Assembly (NCBI RefSeq): GCF_008124885.1
Contig: NZ_VNHX01000007.1
Span: forward strand, 104,625 to 168,624
Source of the DNA: Sphingobacterium allocomposti
GTDB taxonomy: Bacteria; Bacteroidota; Bacteroidia; Sphingobacteriales; Sphingobacteriaceae
DNA length: 64,000 nt
Direction: 5' to 3'
Part shown: positions 53,330-62,119 of the stretch, in pieces
Layout of the letters: each line of letters starts with the position of its first letter
Position numbering within the stretch: position 1 is the first letter of the stretch
The notes under the pieces: generated by a model
The model's database searches: none
Told to the model about the DNA's origin: nothing
The model's input: only the letters and a program-made list of their open reading frames with translations
Translations under genes and position numbers: made by a program

Positions 53330-53551
53330 GTTATTCTTTCAAGATGCTCGAAGATAACAAATAGTTTGGGCACATGTCAAAATGCATCGTGTTTTTTCGT
53401 GTTAGCTACATTGGCAGCATCTCTCGTAACAACAGCCAATTTTATCGATCGTTTATGCCATGGCGATTTAAAATGCGCTTCGTCGAACTGCATATTTGTT
53501 AAAAAAAATTCTTTGTTGTATCAGCTGACGCACGCTATTTTTTAGGCGCAC

Positions 53552-53587
53552 AAAAAAGGAGACAACCCGTATGTGGTGTCTCCTTTA
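53552..53587 (-). terminator. Terminator of the tRNA-Met gene
   Basis: On the minus strand AAAGGAGACA... pairs with TGTCTCCTTT, followed by TTTG; the stem is 9-10 bp and sits directly behind the tRNA. Confidence 0.75.
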
Positions 53588-53588
53588 G

Positions 53589-53662
53589 TAGCGGGGAGCA
53601 GGATCGAACTGCCGACCTCAGGGTTATGAATCCTGCGCTCTAACCATCTGAGCTACCCCGCC
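53589..53662 (-). tRNA. tRNA-Met (anticodon CAT)
   Basis: The 74 bases fold as a complete cloverleaf. The acceptor is GGCGGGG/CCCCGCT (first pair G-U), the D arm GCTC-AGATGGTTA-GAGC, the anticodon arm CAGGA-TTCATAA-CCCTG with anticodon CAT, and the T arm GGCAG-TTCGATC-CTGCT. The pair next to the anticodon loop is A-C rather than Watson-Crick. CCA is not encoded (A then CTA follows). A CAT anticodon can also mean the lysidine-modified tRNA-Ile; the sequence does not have the initiator mark (it has a paired 1-72), so elongator Met or Ile2 are both open, Met being likelier. Confidence 0.93.
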
Positions 53663-53675
53663 GATTTTTGTGTTG

Positions 53676-53704
53676 CAAATATAGCAAATAGTCGGGATAT
53701 GCAA
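53676..53704 (-). promoter_or_regulatory. Promoter of the tRNA-Met gene
   Basis: On the minus strand TTG (53704-53702), 18 bases, TATATTTG (53683-53676), an exact consensus; the transcript would start about 8 bases before the mature tRNA. Confidence 0.65.
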
Positions 53705-53886
53705 AGGAAAAAAAATTGCTTTCTACACTTTTTTCGCAGCCAGCGATACAATAAGCTCATTCTTAACGCGATAATTTCTTCCCCGAAGCACGACAAAATA
53801 ATTCGGCTTTCTATTTTGATTCACAAAATAAAATTGTATTATTACGACGAACGGGAACGTCGTTAGTTTTAACCAAAACAAACTAT

Positions 53887-54264
53887 ATGGAACAAAAAGT
53901 AGAAATTCATCTAGAATATATCATAAACTCATCGCCTCGAATTTTATTTCCATTTATCCAAGAACCCAATGCCTTGTCACAATGGTTTGCAGACGACGTC
54001 AACTACAAGGACGGTGTCTACGAATTTATCTGGGATGACGAATCTAATCGCGCAAAACTGATATCAAGCAAGGAGAACAAGTCGGTAAAGTTCAAGTGGC
54101 TCGATGACGACCCGTACTATTTTGAAATTGAGATTCTGCAGGACGAGCTTACCAACGACGTAGCCTTGTCCATAACCGATTTCGTAAAGCCCGACAACCT
54201 CGAAGACAGAAAGAAAATCTGGGACAACTCTATCGGTTATCTACAGAGCGTAATCGGCGCATAA
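53887..54264 (+). CDS. START-like domain protein (SRPBCC fold)
   Basis: The 125-residue soluble protein has the START/AHSA1-like pattern: EIHLEYIINSSPRILFPFIQEPNALSQWFADDV at the N-terminus, then alternating strands (FIWDDESNRAKLIS, VKFKWLDDDPYYFEIEIL), and a long C-terminal helix (DRKKIWDNSIGYLQSVIG). These small helix-grip proteins are widespread in Bacteroidota, where they often lie beside lptF-like genes; their ligand is unknown. The LptF/G-type gene begins 69 bases downstream but has its own promoter. Confidence 0.85.
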   Translation: MEQKVEIHLEYIINSSPRILFPFIQEPNALSQWFADDVNYKDGVYEFIWDDESNRAKLISSKENKSVKFKWLDDDPYYFEIEILQDELTNDVALSITDFVKPDNLEDRKKIWDNSIGYLQSVIGA

Positions 54265-54271
54265 AAACGAC

Positions 54272-54299
54272 TTGATTGGTACAAAAAATCGTATCTTTG
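54272..54299 (+). promoter_or_regulatory. Promoter of the LptF/G-type permease gene
   Basis: TTG (54272-54274), 17 bases, TATCTTTG (54292-54299). The leader would be about 28 bases. Confidence 0.6.
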
Positions 54300-54332
54300 T
54301 AGCGGAATAGCAGCAGGAAATCTGGTGGCGGC

Positions 54333-55787
54333 ATGAAGAAGATACACTTATTAATTTTACAGGCATTCATTAGACCATTCATGGTATGTTTTTGTATCGT
54401 GATGTTTGTCCTTTTGATGCTGTTTTTATTTAAGTATATCGACGATCTTATCGGAAAGGGCTTCGAGTGGTATGTATTGATGGAGCTGATTGGCTATCAG
54501 TGCGCGGTTCAGCTATCGATGGCACTCCCCCTCTCTATGCTGCTTTCTTCCATCATGACTTTCGGCAACCTCGGAGAAAGCTACGAACTGGTGGCCATAA
54601 AAGCAGCTGGCTACTCCCTACGGAAAGCGATGACGCCACTGATTTTTCTTGTCGCGCTTTTCGCTGGTGGATCTTTCTTGTTTTCCGACTACATCCTGCC
54701 GGTCGTCAACCTGAAAATGGGCTCCCTGCTATGGGATGTGCGGAATAAAAAGGCTGATTTTTTAATTAAGCCAGGTATTTTCAACAACAGTATTCCGGGT
54801 TATTCTATCCGCGCCCGAAGCAAAAGTGAAGACGGCACGATTCTCTACGATCTCATGATCTATGATCACCGTTCCGGAAATTCGGCCAGCAACGTTCTTC
54901 TGGCGAAAGAAGGTTTCATGCAGAACTCCGCGGACAATAACTATATGATCCTTCGTCTGAAAGATGGCGTCCGTTACGAAGAATCCCGTGCAAAAAATGC
55001 GAAACGCTACGACCCACGCCAGCAATTTACGCGGTTCCGGTTCAAAGAAACCGAACAGAAGTTTGATATGGAAGCCTTCCAAATGAAAAGAACAGACGAA
55101 AGCCTGTTTAAAACGCACCACTCCATGTTGAATCTTAAACAACTTAAGCTGTATACGGATTCAAACCGCCTGCAAATGGACAGCGTTTCGAGAATCGTCT
55201 TCATGGAAACCAAAAACTATGTCAGCTACCTATCGAGCTATTACCGCGATCCGAAGGTAAAGCCAGCTCCTATTAAAGGATTTAATGATTTCCTACAGGA
55301 TTATGTTCCCGCAGATCAAAGAAGATCAATAATAAGCAATGCGCTTGGTCAAGCCCAGCAGCTAAACAACATCTTCGAGATGAAAGATCCCGAGTTCAGG
55401 ACATACGTCGATAAAGACATCCGTTACCACATTGAATTCCACCGTAAATTTACCCTCGCTGTATCCTGTCTGCTGTTGTTCGCCATCGGGGCCCCTCTTG
55501 GCGCAATCATCAGAAAAGGCGGCCTCGGGCTACCCGTCGTTGTAGCCATCATCTTCTTTTTAATATACCATATTATCTCGACGATGGCAGAAAAAGCAGC
55601 CAAGGATGGTAGTATGGACCCGCTTATCGGGATGTGGATGGCCGTCATTGTCCTGACGCCGCTGGCTATCTTTCTTACCTACAAGTCGACCACGGACTCA
55701 GCTCTGTTCGATGCCGACCAATACAAGATCAAAGCAGAAGCGGCATTGAAGTGGATTAAGGACAAGCTGGGAAGGAAAGCGAAATAA
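54333..55787 (+). CDS. LptF/LptG family (YjgP/YjgQ) lipopolysaccharide export permease
   Basis: The 484-residue protein has three N-terminal membrane segments (10-35, 58-80, 97-125) starting FIRPFMVCFCIVMFVLLMLFLFKYIDDLIGKG. A large periplasmic jellyroll domain follows (about 130-370), then three C-terminal membrane segments (KFTLAVSCLLLFAIGAPLGAIIRKGGLGLPVV...). With LptB and a partner it should extract LPS from the inner membrane. It is longer than the E. coli proteins because of an insertion in the periplasmic part, as is normal in Bacteroidota. Whether it takes the F or the G place is undecided. Confidence 0.9.
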   Translation: MKKIHLLILQAFIRPFMVCFCIVMFVLLMLFLFKYIDDLIGKGFEWYVLMELIGYQCAVQLSMALPLSMLLSSIMTFGNLGESYELVAIKAAGYSLRKAMTPLIFLVALFAGGSFLFSDYILPVVNLKMGSLLWDVRNKKADFLIKPGIFNNSIPGYSIRARSKSEDGTILYDLMIYDHRSGNSASNVLLAKEGFMQNSADNNYMILRLKDGVRYEESRAKNAKRYDPRQQFTRFRFKETEQKFDMEAFQMKRTDESLFKTHHSMLNLKQLKLYTDSNRLQMDSVSRIVFMETKNYVSYLSSYYRDPKVKPAPIKGFNDFLQDYVPADQRRSIISNALGQAQQLNNIFEMKDPEFRTYVDKDIRYHIEFHRKFTLAVSCLLLFAIGAPLGAIIRKGGLGLPVVVAIIFFLIYHIISTMAEKAAKDGSMDPLIGMWMAVIVLTPLAIFLTYKSTTDSALFDADQYKIKAEAALKWIKDKLGRKAK

Positions 55788-55838
55788 CAACTGCTCTATT
55801 TTTGACAAGTTGATTATACAAAACAGCGTTAAGAAATC

Positions 55839-55846
55839 TACCTTTG
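55839..55846 (+). promoter_or_regulatory. -7 box of the ribBA gene
   Basis: TACCTTTG, an exact match, 22 bases before the ATG. The nearest TTG (55810-55812) is 26 bases upstream, rather far. No FMN riboswitch pattern is present in the short leader. Confidence 0.5.
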
Positions 55847-55868
55847 CACAGAAAGACTAACACAAAAA

Positions 55869-57083
55869 ATGGATATAAAATTAAACACGATCGAGGAAGC
55901 CATTGAGGACATCAAGGCTGGAAAAGTCATCATTGTTGTCGATGATGAAGATCGGGAAAACGAAGGCGATTTCGTTACGGCAGCCCGTAATGCTACGCCT
56001 GAAGTGATCAACTTCATGGCCACCCACGGACGGGGGCTGGTATGTGCCCCGCTGACGCAGGAGCGGTGTGCCGAGTTAAAGCTCGACCTTATGGTTGGAC
56101 AAAACACCGCGGTTTATGAAACAAATTTTACGGTTTCTGTAGATTTACAGGGATATGGATGTACGACGGGGATCTCGGCGTCTGACCGTTCCAAAACAAT
56201 CAAAGCACTTATCGATCCCAATATCCGCCCTGAAGAGCTCGGGCGCCCAGGACATATTTTTCCATTAATAGCAAAAGATGGCGGCGTTCTACGCCGCACA
56301 GGCCATACCGAGGCAAGCGTCGACCTGGCCCGCCTGGCAGGATTCGAACCCGCCGGCGTACTGGTAGAAATATTGAAAGAAGATGGCGAAATGGCCCGCC
56401 TCCCCGACTTAATGGAGGTGGCTAAGCGTTTCGACCTTAAAATAATCAGTATCGAAGATCTGATCGAATACCGGCTGAAACACGACTCGCTTATCCAGGA
56501 GGAAGAAACGGTTAACATGCCGACAGAATGGGGCGACTTCAAATTAAAAGCATTCACACAGAAGAACACGGGCGAGCAGCACCTGGCGCTATACAAGGGC
56601 GAGTGGAATGAAGACGAACCCGTGTTGGTCCGCGTGCATAGTTCGTGTATCACGGGCGATATATTCGGCTCCTGCCGTTGCGACTGCGGACCGCAGCTGC
56701 ACAAGTCCATGCAGATGATTCAAGAAGAAGGCAAAGGAATAGTCGTCTACATGAACCAAGAGGGCCGTGGCATCGGCCTGATCAATAAGCTGCATGCCTA
56801 CCGCCTGCAAGAGCAAGGTGTCGACACCGTTGACGCGAACCTTCAGCTGGGATTCAAAGCAGACCTCCGCGATTACGGCGTCGGCGCCCAGATTTTACGC
56901 CACATGGGCGTTAGCAAAATGCGGTTGATGTCGAATAATCCTACAAAGCGGGCGGGCCTTGTGGGATACGGACTAGAAGTGGTGGAAAACGTGCCCATTG
57001 AGATCACCCCCAACCCGTACAACGAGCGTTACCTCAAGACCAAGCGGGATCGCATGGGCCACTCGATTCTGAAAGGACACTAG
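55869..57083 (+). CDS. ribBA: Bifunctional DHBP synthase/GTP cyclohydrolase II (riboflavin synthesis)
   Basis: The 404-residue protein joins two enzymes. Residues 1-203 are 3,4-dihydroxy-2-butanone-4-phosphate synthase, with the acidic [11 protein letters not shown] (25-35), GLVCAPLT and [17 protein letters not shown]. Residues 205-404 are GTP cyclohydrolase II, with zinc ligands Cys260, Cys271 and Cys273 in [17 protein letters not shown] and the catalytic region [12 protein letters not shown]. It makes both precursors of riboflavin from ribulose-5-phosphate and GTP in the cytoplasm. It is a single gene with its own promoter and is followed by a perfect hairpin. Confidence 0.97.
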   Translation: MDIKLNTIEEAIEDIKAGKVIIVVDDEDRENEGDFVTAARNATPEVINFMATHGRGLVCAPLTQERCAELKLDLMVGQNTAVYETNFTVSVDLQGYGCTTGISASDRSKTIKALIDPNIRPEELGRPGHIFPLIAKDGGVLRRTGHTEASVDLARLAGFEPAGVLVEILKEDGEMARLPDLMEVAKRFDLKIISIEDLIEYRLKHDSLIQEEETVNMPTEWGDFKLKAFTQKNTGEQHLALYKGEWNEDEPVLVRVHSSCITGDIFGSCRCDCGPQLHKSMQMIQEEGKGIVVYMNQEGRGIGLINKLHAYRLQEQGVDTVDANLQLGFKADLRDYGVGAQILRHMGVSKMRLMSNNPTKRAGLVGYGLEVVENVPIEITPNPYNERYLKTKRDRMGHSILKGH

Positions 57084-57093
57084 GCATACATAC

Positions 57094-57120
57094 GAAGGCC
57101 ATCCCTGCCGGATGGCCTTC
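57094..57120 (+). terminator. Perfect hairpin behind ribBA
   Basis: GAAGGCCATCC (57094-57104), loop CTGCC, GGATGGCCTTC (57110-57120), 11 bp of pairing eleven bases after the stop. No T run follows, but position and strength suggest a terminator. Confidence 0.7.
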
Positions 57121-57272
57121 CTGCTCAAGCTTCCCGCGCGTAAATATATCGGGGATATCCCTGAGACTTTCGGTATCCCCCGTTAGTGCCTGGCTCTTCG
57201 ATAAGTAACAGCATCATATTATTACGAACCTTTTCCACCTGTGAGGTGTTTATCCCTGTAAAAAAGATCGTT

Positions 57273-58703
57273 ATGAACAACCCACTATTCCTAGAAAAAG
57301 CATATATAAACGGAAAATTTGTCGAAAAGAACAAGATGTTCGAAGTAGTCAACCCCGCTACGTTGAAGGTTCTTGGATCCGTTCCGGACCTTGGTGTAGC
57401 CGATTGCCAGAAAGCTATTGAAGCAGCCCACACGGCATGGCACGGGTGGCAGGAGACGCCTGTCGGAAAACGTTGCCAGCTGGTACGCCGGCTTTTCGAG
57501 CTGATCAATCAACATGCAGCGGATCTAGCGGAAATCATGACGAAAGAGTGCGGAAAACCGTACACCGAATCACTGGTTGAAGTGGAATATGCGAATTCGT
57601 TTATGGAGTGGTTTGCAGAAGAGGGGAAACGAATGTACGGCGAGACGATACCTGCCCTGAAGTCAGGCACACGCCTCGCGACAATCAAACAGGGAGTCGG
57701 CGTCGTTGCAGCAATAACCCCTTGGAACTTCCCGCTGGCAATGATCACACGCAAGGTAGCTCCGGCGCTGGTTGCCGGATGCACCGTCGTCCTAAAGCCG
57801 GCTTCACAGACGCCGTTCTCTGCTATCGCATTAGCCAAGCTCAGCGCTGAAGCGGGCATACCAAAAGGCGTTTTCAACGTCGTAACGTCCAAGGACAGTC
57901 AGGGCATCGGAAAAGAGCTGGCAACCAACCCGGCGATCCGTAAGATTTCCTTTACAGGCTCCACGAGCGTGGGAAGTACGCTCATGGCGCAGGCGGCGGG
58001 CACAATCAAGCGTGTATCGATGGAGCTCGGAGGGAACGCACCGTTTATAGTGTTCGACGACGCCGACATCGACAAGGCTGTTCAGGGGGCTGTTGCCGGC
58101 AAGTTCCGCAATGCCGGACAAACCTGCGTGGCCGTCAATCGATTTTATGTACAGGAGCCGGTGTACGACCGCTTCGCCGAAAAACTCAGCGAAGCCGTAA
58201 AGAAACTCAACGTTGGAGACGGCATGCGGAAGGATGTACAGGTAGGCCCTTTAATCAATTCAGCGGGGCTCAAAAAAGTGGAGGAGCATGTCGCAGACGC
58301 ACGGCAAAGAGGCGCCAACATACGTATGGGCGGCGAACGGCTGGACGGCCTGTTTTTCCAGCCTACGGTGCTTACGGACGTTCCCCATGACGCCCTGATC
58401 GCGTCTGAAGAGACGTTTGGGCCAATATGTGCCTTGTTCCGCTTCCGCACAGAAGAGGAAGCGATAGACCTTGCTAACGATACTCCATTTGGCTTAGCCG
58501 CCTACTTTTATTCGAATGATATCTTCCGCTGCCAGCGTGTAGCCGAGAAAATAGAGTCCGGAATGGTCGGTATCAATACGGGAATGGTATCCAACGCTTC
58601 TGCGCCCTTCGGGGGCGTGAAACAATCGGGCATCGGTCGCGAAGGCTCCTCCTATGGATTGGAGGAGTACTTAGAGGTCAAATATCTGTGCTACGGCGAA
58701 TAG
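57273..58703 (+). CDS. NAD(P)-dependent aldehyde dehydrogenase (succinate-semialdehyde type)
   Basis: The start is the ATG at 57273 (MNNPLFLEKAYINGKFVEKN); the longer frame adds 29 residues of no sense and includes a palindromic leader. The ALDH fold is complete: WNFPLAMITRKVAPALVAGC, FTGSTSVGSTLM, catalytic Glu in MELGGNAPFIV, catalytic Cys in NAGQTCVAVNRFYVQ, and EETFGPICALF. The NAGQTC/ELGGNAP pair and the overall shape are those of GabD-type succinate-semialdehyde dehydrogenases. It is monocistronic. Confidence 0.9.
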   Translation: MNNPLFLEKAYINGKFVEKNKMFEVVNPATLKVLGSVPDLGVADCQKAIEAAHTAWHGWQETPVGKRCQLVRRLFELINQHAADLAEIMTKECGKPYTESLVEVEYANSFMEWFAEEGKRMYGETIPALKSGTRLATIKQGVGVVAAITPWNFPLAMITRKVAPALVAGCTVVLKPASQTPFSAIALAKLSAEAGIPKGVFNVVTSKDSQGIGKELATNPAIRKISFTGSTSVGSTLMAQAAGTIKRVSMELGGNAPFIVFDDADIDKAVQGAVAGKFRNAGQTCVAVNRFYVQEPVYDRFAEKLSEAVKKLNVGDGMRKDVQVGPLINSAGLKKVEEHVADARQRGANIRMGGERLDGLFFQPTVLTDVPHDALIASEETFGPICALFRFRTEEEAIDLANDTPFGLAAYFYSNDIFRCQRVAEKIESGMVGINTGMVSNASAPFGGVKQSGIGREGSSYGLEEYLEVKYLCYGE

Positions 58704-58716
58704 GCCTAGCTGCCCG

Positions 58717-59220
58717 TTACCACAAATGGTACCGGACACCCAGCATCAGGAAGTTCGGATCGACGTCTTCCCACTCGAAGTGGTATTTTGCTTTGTATCC
58801 TGCATATACAGACAGGTTTACCGTCGGGAAATAATAGCTGACACCGGCCTGCGCATTGGCTACCGTGTAGTTTTCCCTCTCCTCGGGCATTACAACCGTG
58901 TTTTCGAGTACGCTGTCGTACCGATAAAAATCCTGACTGAGACCCGCGCCTAGGAACACGTTAAAATTGCTCTTGGTTTTGTCGAGGATCGAAAAGAGAT
59001 AATCCGCTCCTACCGCCACGAGTCCGTTCCGGCCATATACCTGGGCCTGCACCGCAGAGCGGGTGGCAAAGTCGTATTTCCCCTGAATACCGAAGGTGCC
59101 ATTGTATGCAGGCGACTCGAGCTTGACATCGCCGTAAAAACCGAAGGCCCATGCGTGGTCCTGCGATTTCACGATCGTAACCGTAGCGGCCAACATGAGC
59201 AATAAAACTATCTTTTTCAT
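58717..59220 (-). CDS. Small outer-membrane beta-barrel protein
   Basis: The 167-residue protein has a signal peptide (MKKIVLLLMLAATVTIVKSQ) and about eight amphipathic strands. It ends in Trp (FLMLGVRYHLW), the aromatic end that marks outer-membrane barrels. VGADYLFSIL, NFNVFLGAGLSQDFY and GVSYYFPTVNLSVYAGYKAKYH look like successive strands. It is of the OmpW/PorT-like small-barrel kind, without a known role. It lies 13 bases behind the HemJ gene and may be co-transcribed. Confidence 0.8.
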   Translation of the reverse strand: MKKIVLLLMLAATVTIVKSQDHAWAFGFYGDVKLESPAYNGTFGIQGKYDFATRSAVQAQVYGRNGLVAVGADYLFSILDKTKSNFNVFLGAGLSQDFYRYDSVLENTVVMPEERENYTVANAQAGVSYYFPTVNLSVYAGYKAKYHFEWEDVDPNFLMLGVRYHLW

Positions 59221-59233
59221 TTCGATTTTAATT

Positions 59234-59785
59234 TTAATCTGTATTTTCTCCTTTTGACTTTCGATATAGCTTGTAAAGCCTAATAAGGACCATCAAGAGC
59301 ATGGCGAGACCAACCAGTCCCAGAACGCCATAGATCCAGCTGACGGCCGACCGCAAGATAACCAAAAACACGATAGCAAAAAGAATAATGGTAGAAACTT
59401 CATTCCACATCCGGAGGCGGGACGATGTCCACGTACAGCTGCCGGCTGCAAGCCGATGCATAAGCTGCTGGCTTTTGAAATGATAAAAAATTAATCCGGC
59501 GACAAAAAGAAGCTTCATCTGCATCCACCCCTGCTGTAAGAGCGCGGGAGACAGGTACAGCATTGTCAGCGCAGATGCGATAGTGATATACATTGCGGGG
59601 GTTGTAATAACCCACCATAACCGCCGCTCCATGACGGTAAACTGTGCGTGAAGGATCCGGTATTCAACATCAGACTTCTGCTTCGCTTCAGTATGGTAGA
59701 TAAACAGACGCGGCATATAAAATAGACCGGCCATCCAGCAGACCATAAAAATAATATGTAGCGACTTTGCGTATAGATATAGCAT
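59234..59785 (-). CDS. hemJ: HemJ-type protoporphyrinogen IX oxidase (CopD family)
   Basis: The 183-residue protein has four membrane segments. The N-terminus MLYLYAKSLHIIFMVCWMAG places a conserved His at residue 10, followed by FYMPRLFIYHTEA, MERRLWWVIT, WMQMKLLFVAGLIFYH and RMWNEVSTIIL. These fit HemJ, the oxygen- or quinone-linked last oxidation before haem. The neighbour hemE (56 bases upstream on the same strand) supports this. The next gene behind it is the small barrel protein. Confidence 0.88.
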   Translation of the reverse strand: MLYLYAKSLHIIFMVCWMAGLFYMPRLFIYHTEAKQKSDVEYRILHAQFTVMERRLWWVITTPAMYITIASALTMLYLSPALLQQGWMQMKLLFVAGLIFYHFKSQQLMHRLAAGSCTWTSSRLRMWNEVSTIILFAIVFLVILRSAVSWIYGVLGLVGLAMLLMVLIRLYKLYRKSKGENTD

Positions 59786-59841
59786 GTGCAGATCTGATTG
59801 CAGGTTATAGGCAACATGTAGCTCCCTATAACCTGATACCG

Positions 59842-60876
59842 TTAATATTTAAATTCTTTCACGACCTCTATGGCATATTTCACATTGTCAAAAGGAATGT
59901 CCGGCATAATACCGTGTCCAAGATTAAATATAAAACCAGCTTCGCCACGCATCCGTTCGAACAGCTGAAGAATTTTCTCTCTGATGACCGGTTTATCCGC
60001 ATACAACACAAAAGGATCTAGATTCCCCTGAACGGCAATTCCATCGGGCAATATATGTTTTATATTTTTCAGGTCCGCATTCCAGTCGACCGAGATAACA
60101 TCAGGTGCCGCTTCGGCCATCAACGGAGCAAATACCGAAGAGCCTTTGCAGAACGATATTACGGGTACAGAACGTTTAATATTCGACAATATGTACTTAT
60201 TATAGGCGTGCGAAAAATCGCGGTAGTCGTTCCACGATAATGCCAATGCCCAGCTGTCAAACAGCTGGATTGCGTTTACCCCCGCGTCGATCTGCATGTT
60301 AAGGTAGCTGACGGTTACGTCGGCAATTTTCTGCAAAATCGTGTGGGCCAGCTCCGGTTCGTTGTTTAACAAGAGCTTGGTGCGTTTAAAGTCTTTAGAA
60401 GAGCCTCCTTCCACCAAATAGCTTAGAATGGTAAATGGCGCACCGGCAAAACCTATAAGCGGAACACGTCCGTTTAAGCGATCCTGTATGACACGGATGG
60501 CATCCGCAACATATTCAAGCTTGTCCAAACAATCGACACGCAGGACTGCGGCATCCGCTGCCGAACGCACGGGATTGCTGAAACGTGGTCCCACGCCTTG
60601 CTCGAAGGACAAGTCGCCTCCCATAGCTTCCGCGGTTACCAAAATATCCGAAAATAAGATTGCTGCATCCACATCCAGAAGATCAACAGGCAGCATGGTT
60701 ACGTCGGCAGCGATTTCCGGCGTTTTGCACATCTCCAAAAAGCTGTACTTATTCTTTATTTCCCAATACTGCGGCATAAAGCGGCCCGCCTGACGCATCA
60801 TCCATACGGGGGGGCGTTCTGTTGGCTGCGACAAAGCAGCCCTGATTAATAAATCGTTCTGTAAAGTTCTCTCCAC
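59842..60876 (-). CDS. hemE: Uroporphyrinogen decarboxylase
   Basis: The 344-residue protein starts with GTG at 60876 (MERTLQNDLLIRAALSQ), directly after the TAA of the TPR gene. Family motifs are RPPVWMMRQAGRFMPQYWEI (active-site Arg), PVDLLDVDAAILFSDIL (Asp that binds the pyrroles), GFAGAPFTILSYLVEGGSSKD, QLFDSWALAL and NLGHGIMPDIP. It removes four carboxyl groups from uroporphyrinogen III in haem synthesis. Zero spacing to the gene upstream suggests translational coupling. It is the second gene of a TPR-hemE-hemJ run. Confidence 0.97.
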   Translation of the reverse strand: MERTLQNDLLIRAALSQPTERPPVWMMRQAGRFMPQYWEIKNKYSFLEMCKTPEIAADVTMLPVDLLDVDAAILFSDILVTAEAMGGDLSFEQGVGPRFSNPVRSAADAAVLRVDCLDKLEYVADAIRVIQDRLNGRVPLIGFAGAPFTILSYLVEGGSSKDFKRTKLLLNNEPELAHTILQKIADVTVSYLNMQIDAGVNAIQLFDSWALALSWNDYRDFSHAYNKYILSNIKRSVPVISFCKGSSVFAPLMAEAAPDVISVDWNADLKNIKHILPDGIAVQGNLDPFVLYADKPVIREKILQLFERMRGEAGFIFNLGHGIMPDIPFDNVKYAIEVVKEFKY

Positions 60877-61392
60877 TTAGCTCTGTTTATTTAATTCTAT
60901 TTCTATTTTTTCAACAATTCCTCTCTGCCTTTCGGTCAGCTTTAGCTTCCGCGCCAGCTCCAGATAGGCCGGCACGCGGTCGAAGTTACGTTTCCGCAGG
61001 TTAATATTTGCAAGATTAATCAGAACGAATCCCTTCTCGGTATCCCGCTTCCATGGTAAACGGGAAGCGAGCTGAAAATGGAACTCGGCTTCGTCGATTT
61101 TATCTTCTTTTAACGCTATATTTCCCAACATAAACTCGTAGTAGTTTCTCCGTCCTTTACGCAGCTTATTTGGATCTTTTATCTCGTCCAGCAGCGACTT
61201 TGCCTTGGCATAGTCCTGTTTGTGGAACGCCTGAGTCGCCAGAAAAACTGTGCCTTCCCGAAAATGGCTCCACACGAGGTAACCGATTCCTCCGAGGATA
61301 TAAACGACAAAATTGTAATGTCCCGCGTAAATGGCATAAAGAAGAAAAGCCACCGCAATGGCGATGATAATCATTCTGGATTTTGTATTCAT
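60877..61392 (-). CDS. Membrane protein with TPR-like repeats
   Basis: The 171-residue protein has two N-terminal membrane segments (about 7-23, MIIIAIAVAFLLYAIYA, and 28-42) and a cytoplasmic or periplasmic part of about 110 residues. That part holds two or three TPR-like helical pairs (QDYAKAKSLLDEIKD, RNYYEFMLGNIALKEDKIDEAEFHFQLA, FVLINLANINLRKRNFDRVPAYL). It probably binds another protein. It directly precedes hemE without a gap and follows the response regulator gene by 7 bases, so all five genes from the kinase on may be one transcript. Confidence 0.8.
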   Translation of the reverse strand: MNTKSRMIIIAIAVAFLLYAIYAGHYNFVVYILGGIGYLVWSHFREGTVFLATQAFHKQDYAKAKSLLDEIKDPNKLRKGRRNYYEFMLGNIALKEDKIDEAEFHFQLASRLPWKRDTEKGFVLINLANINLRKRNFDRVPAYLELARKLKLTERQRGIVEKIEIELNKQS

Positions 61393-61399
61393 CAGTTCG

Positions 61400-62119
61400 T
61401 TAAGCGGTAGGTGTATCCGTAAACTTATAGCCTACACCGCGTATCGAATGGAAATAAACAGGATGTTTCTGGTCGGGCTCAAAGTACTTTCGGAATGTCA
61501 AAATGAAGTTGTCTATCGTCCTTGTCGACGGATATACATCGTAGTTCCATACCGTCTCCAAGATCTGTTCGCGGGAAACGGCCTCGTTCTTCCGTTCGAT
61601 CAACAGTTTAAGCAGCATGGTTTCCTTCTTCGTCAACGATGTTATCGTTCCATCAGCATGATGCAGCTCATAGGAGTTGAAATAGATGGTCTTATCTCCA
61701 ATAGTATACGAGTTGAACTCTTTTAAGTCGTCGGGCTTCAGACCGCGGCGGATCAGGTTGCCGACACGTAGAATCAGCTCCTCCAGATTGAACGGCTTGA
61801 CGAGATAATCATCTGCACCCTTCTTGAGGCCTGTAATCCGGTCTTCGCTGCTATTTTTGGCGGTGAGGAACATAATAGGCACTTCCGTGTTCTGCAAACG
61901 GATGGTCTCCGCAACCTGAAAGCCGTCTATTTCAGGAATCATGACGTCTAAAATGACCAGATTGAAACGTTCTTCTTTGAAGATCCTCAAGGCTTTCTTG
62001 CCGTCAGTCGCCGTTGTTACGCGGTATCCTTCCAGTTCCAAGTTTAATTTGATGGCTTCTAACAGATGTTCTTCGTCTTCCACCAAAAGTATACGCTGTT
62101 TAGCTTGCATAGTTTTCAA
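61400..62119 (-). CDS. OmpR-family response regulator (RprY-like)
   Basis: The 239-residue protein has a receiver (ILLVEDEEHLLEAIKLNL, phospho-Asp in LVILDVMIPEIDG, Lys in DYLVKPFNLEEL). The winged-helix output domain ends it (LTKKETMLLKLLIERKNEAVSREQILETVW, STRTIDNFILTFRKYFE, IRGVGYKF). It overlaps the 3' end of the kinase gene by 20 bases, so the pair is translationally coupled. The type and arrangement match RprX/RprY of Bacteroides. Confidence 0.93.
   Translation of the reverse strand: MKTMQAKQRILLVEDEEHLLEAIKLNLELEGYRVTTATDGKKALRIFKEERFNLVILDVMIPEIDGFQVAETIRLQNTEVPIMFLTAKNSSEDRITGLKKGADDYLVKPFNLEELILRVGNLIRRGLKPDDLKEFNSYTIGDKTIYFNSYELHHADGTITSLTKKETMLLKLLIERKNEAVSREQILETVWNYDVYPSTRTIDNFILTFRKYFEPDQKHPVYFHSIRGVGYKFTDTPTA

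Noticed and set aside
55800..55868. FMN riboswitch before ribBA
   Set aside because: The leader after the TACCTTTG box is only about 15-20 bases, too short for an RFN element.
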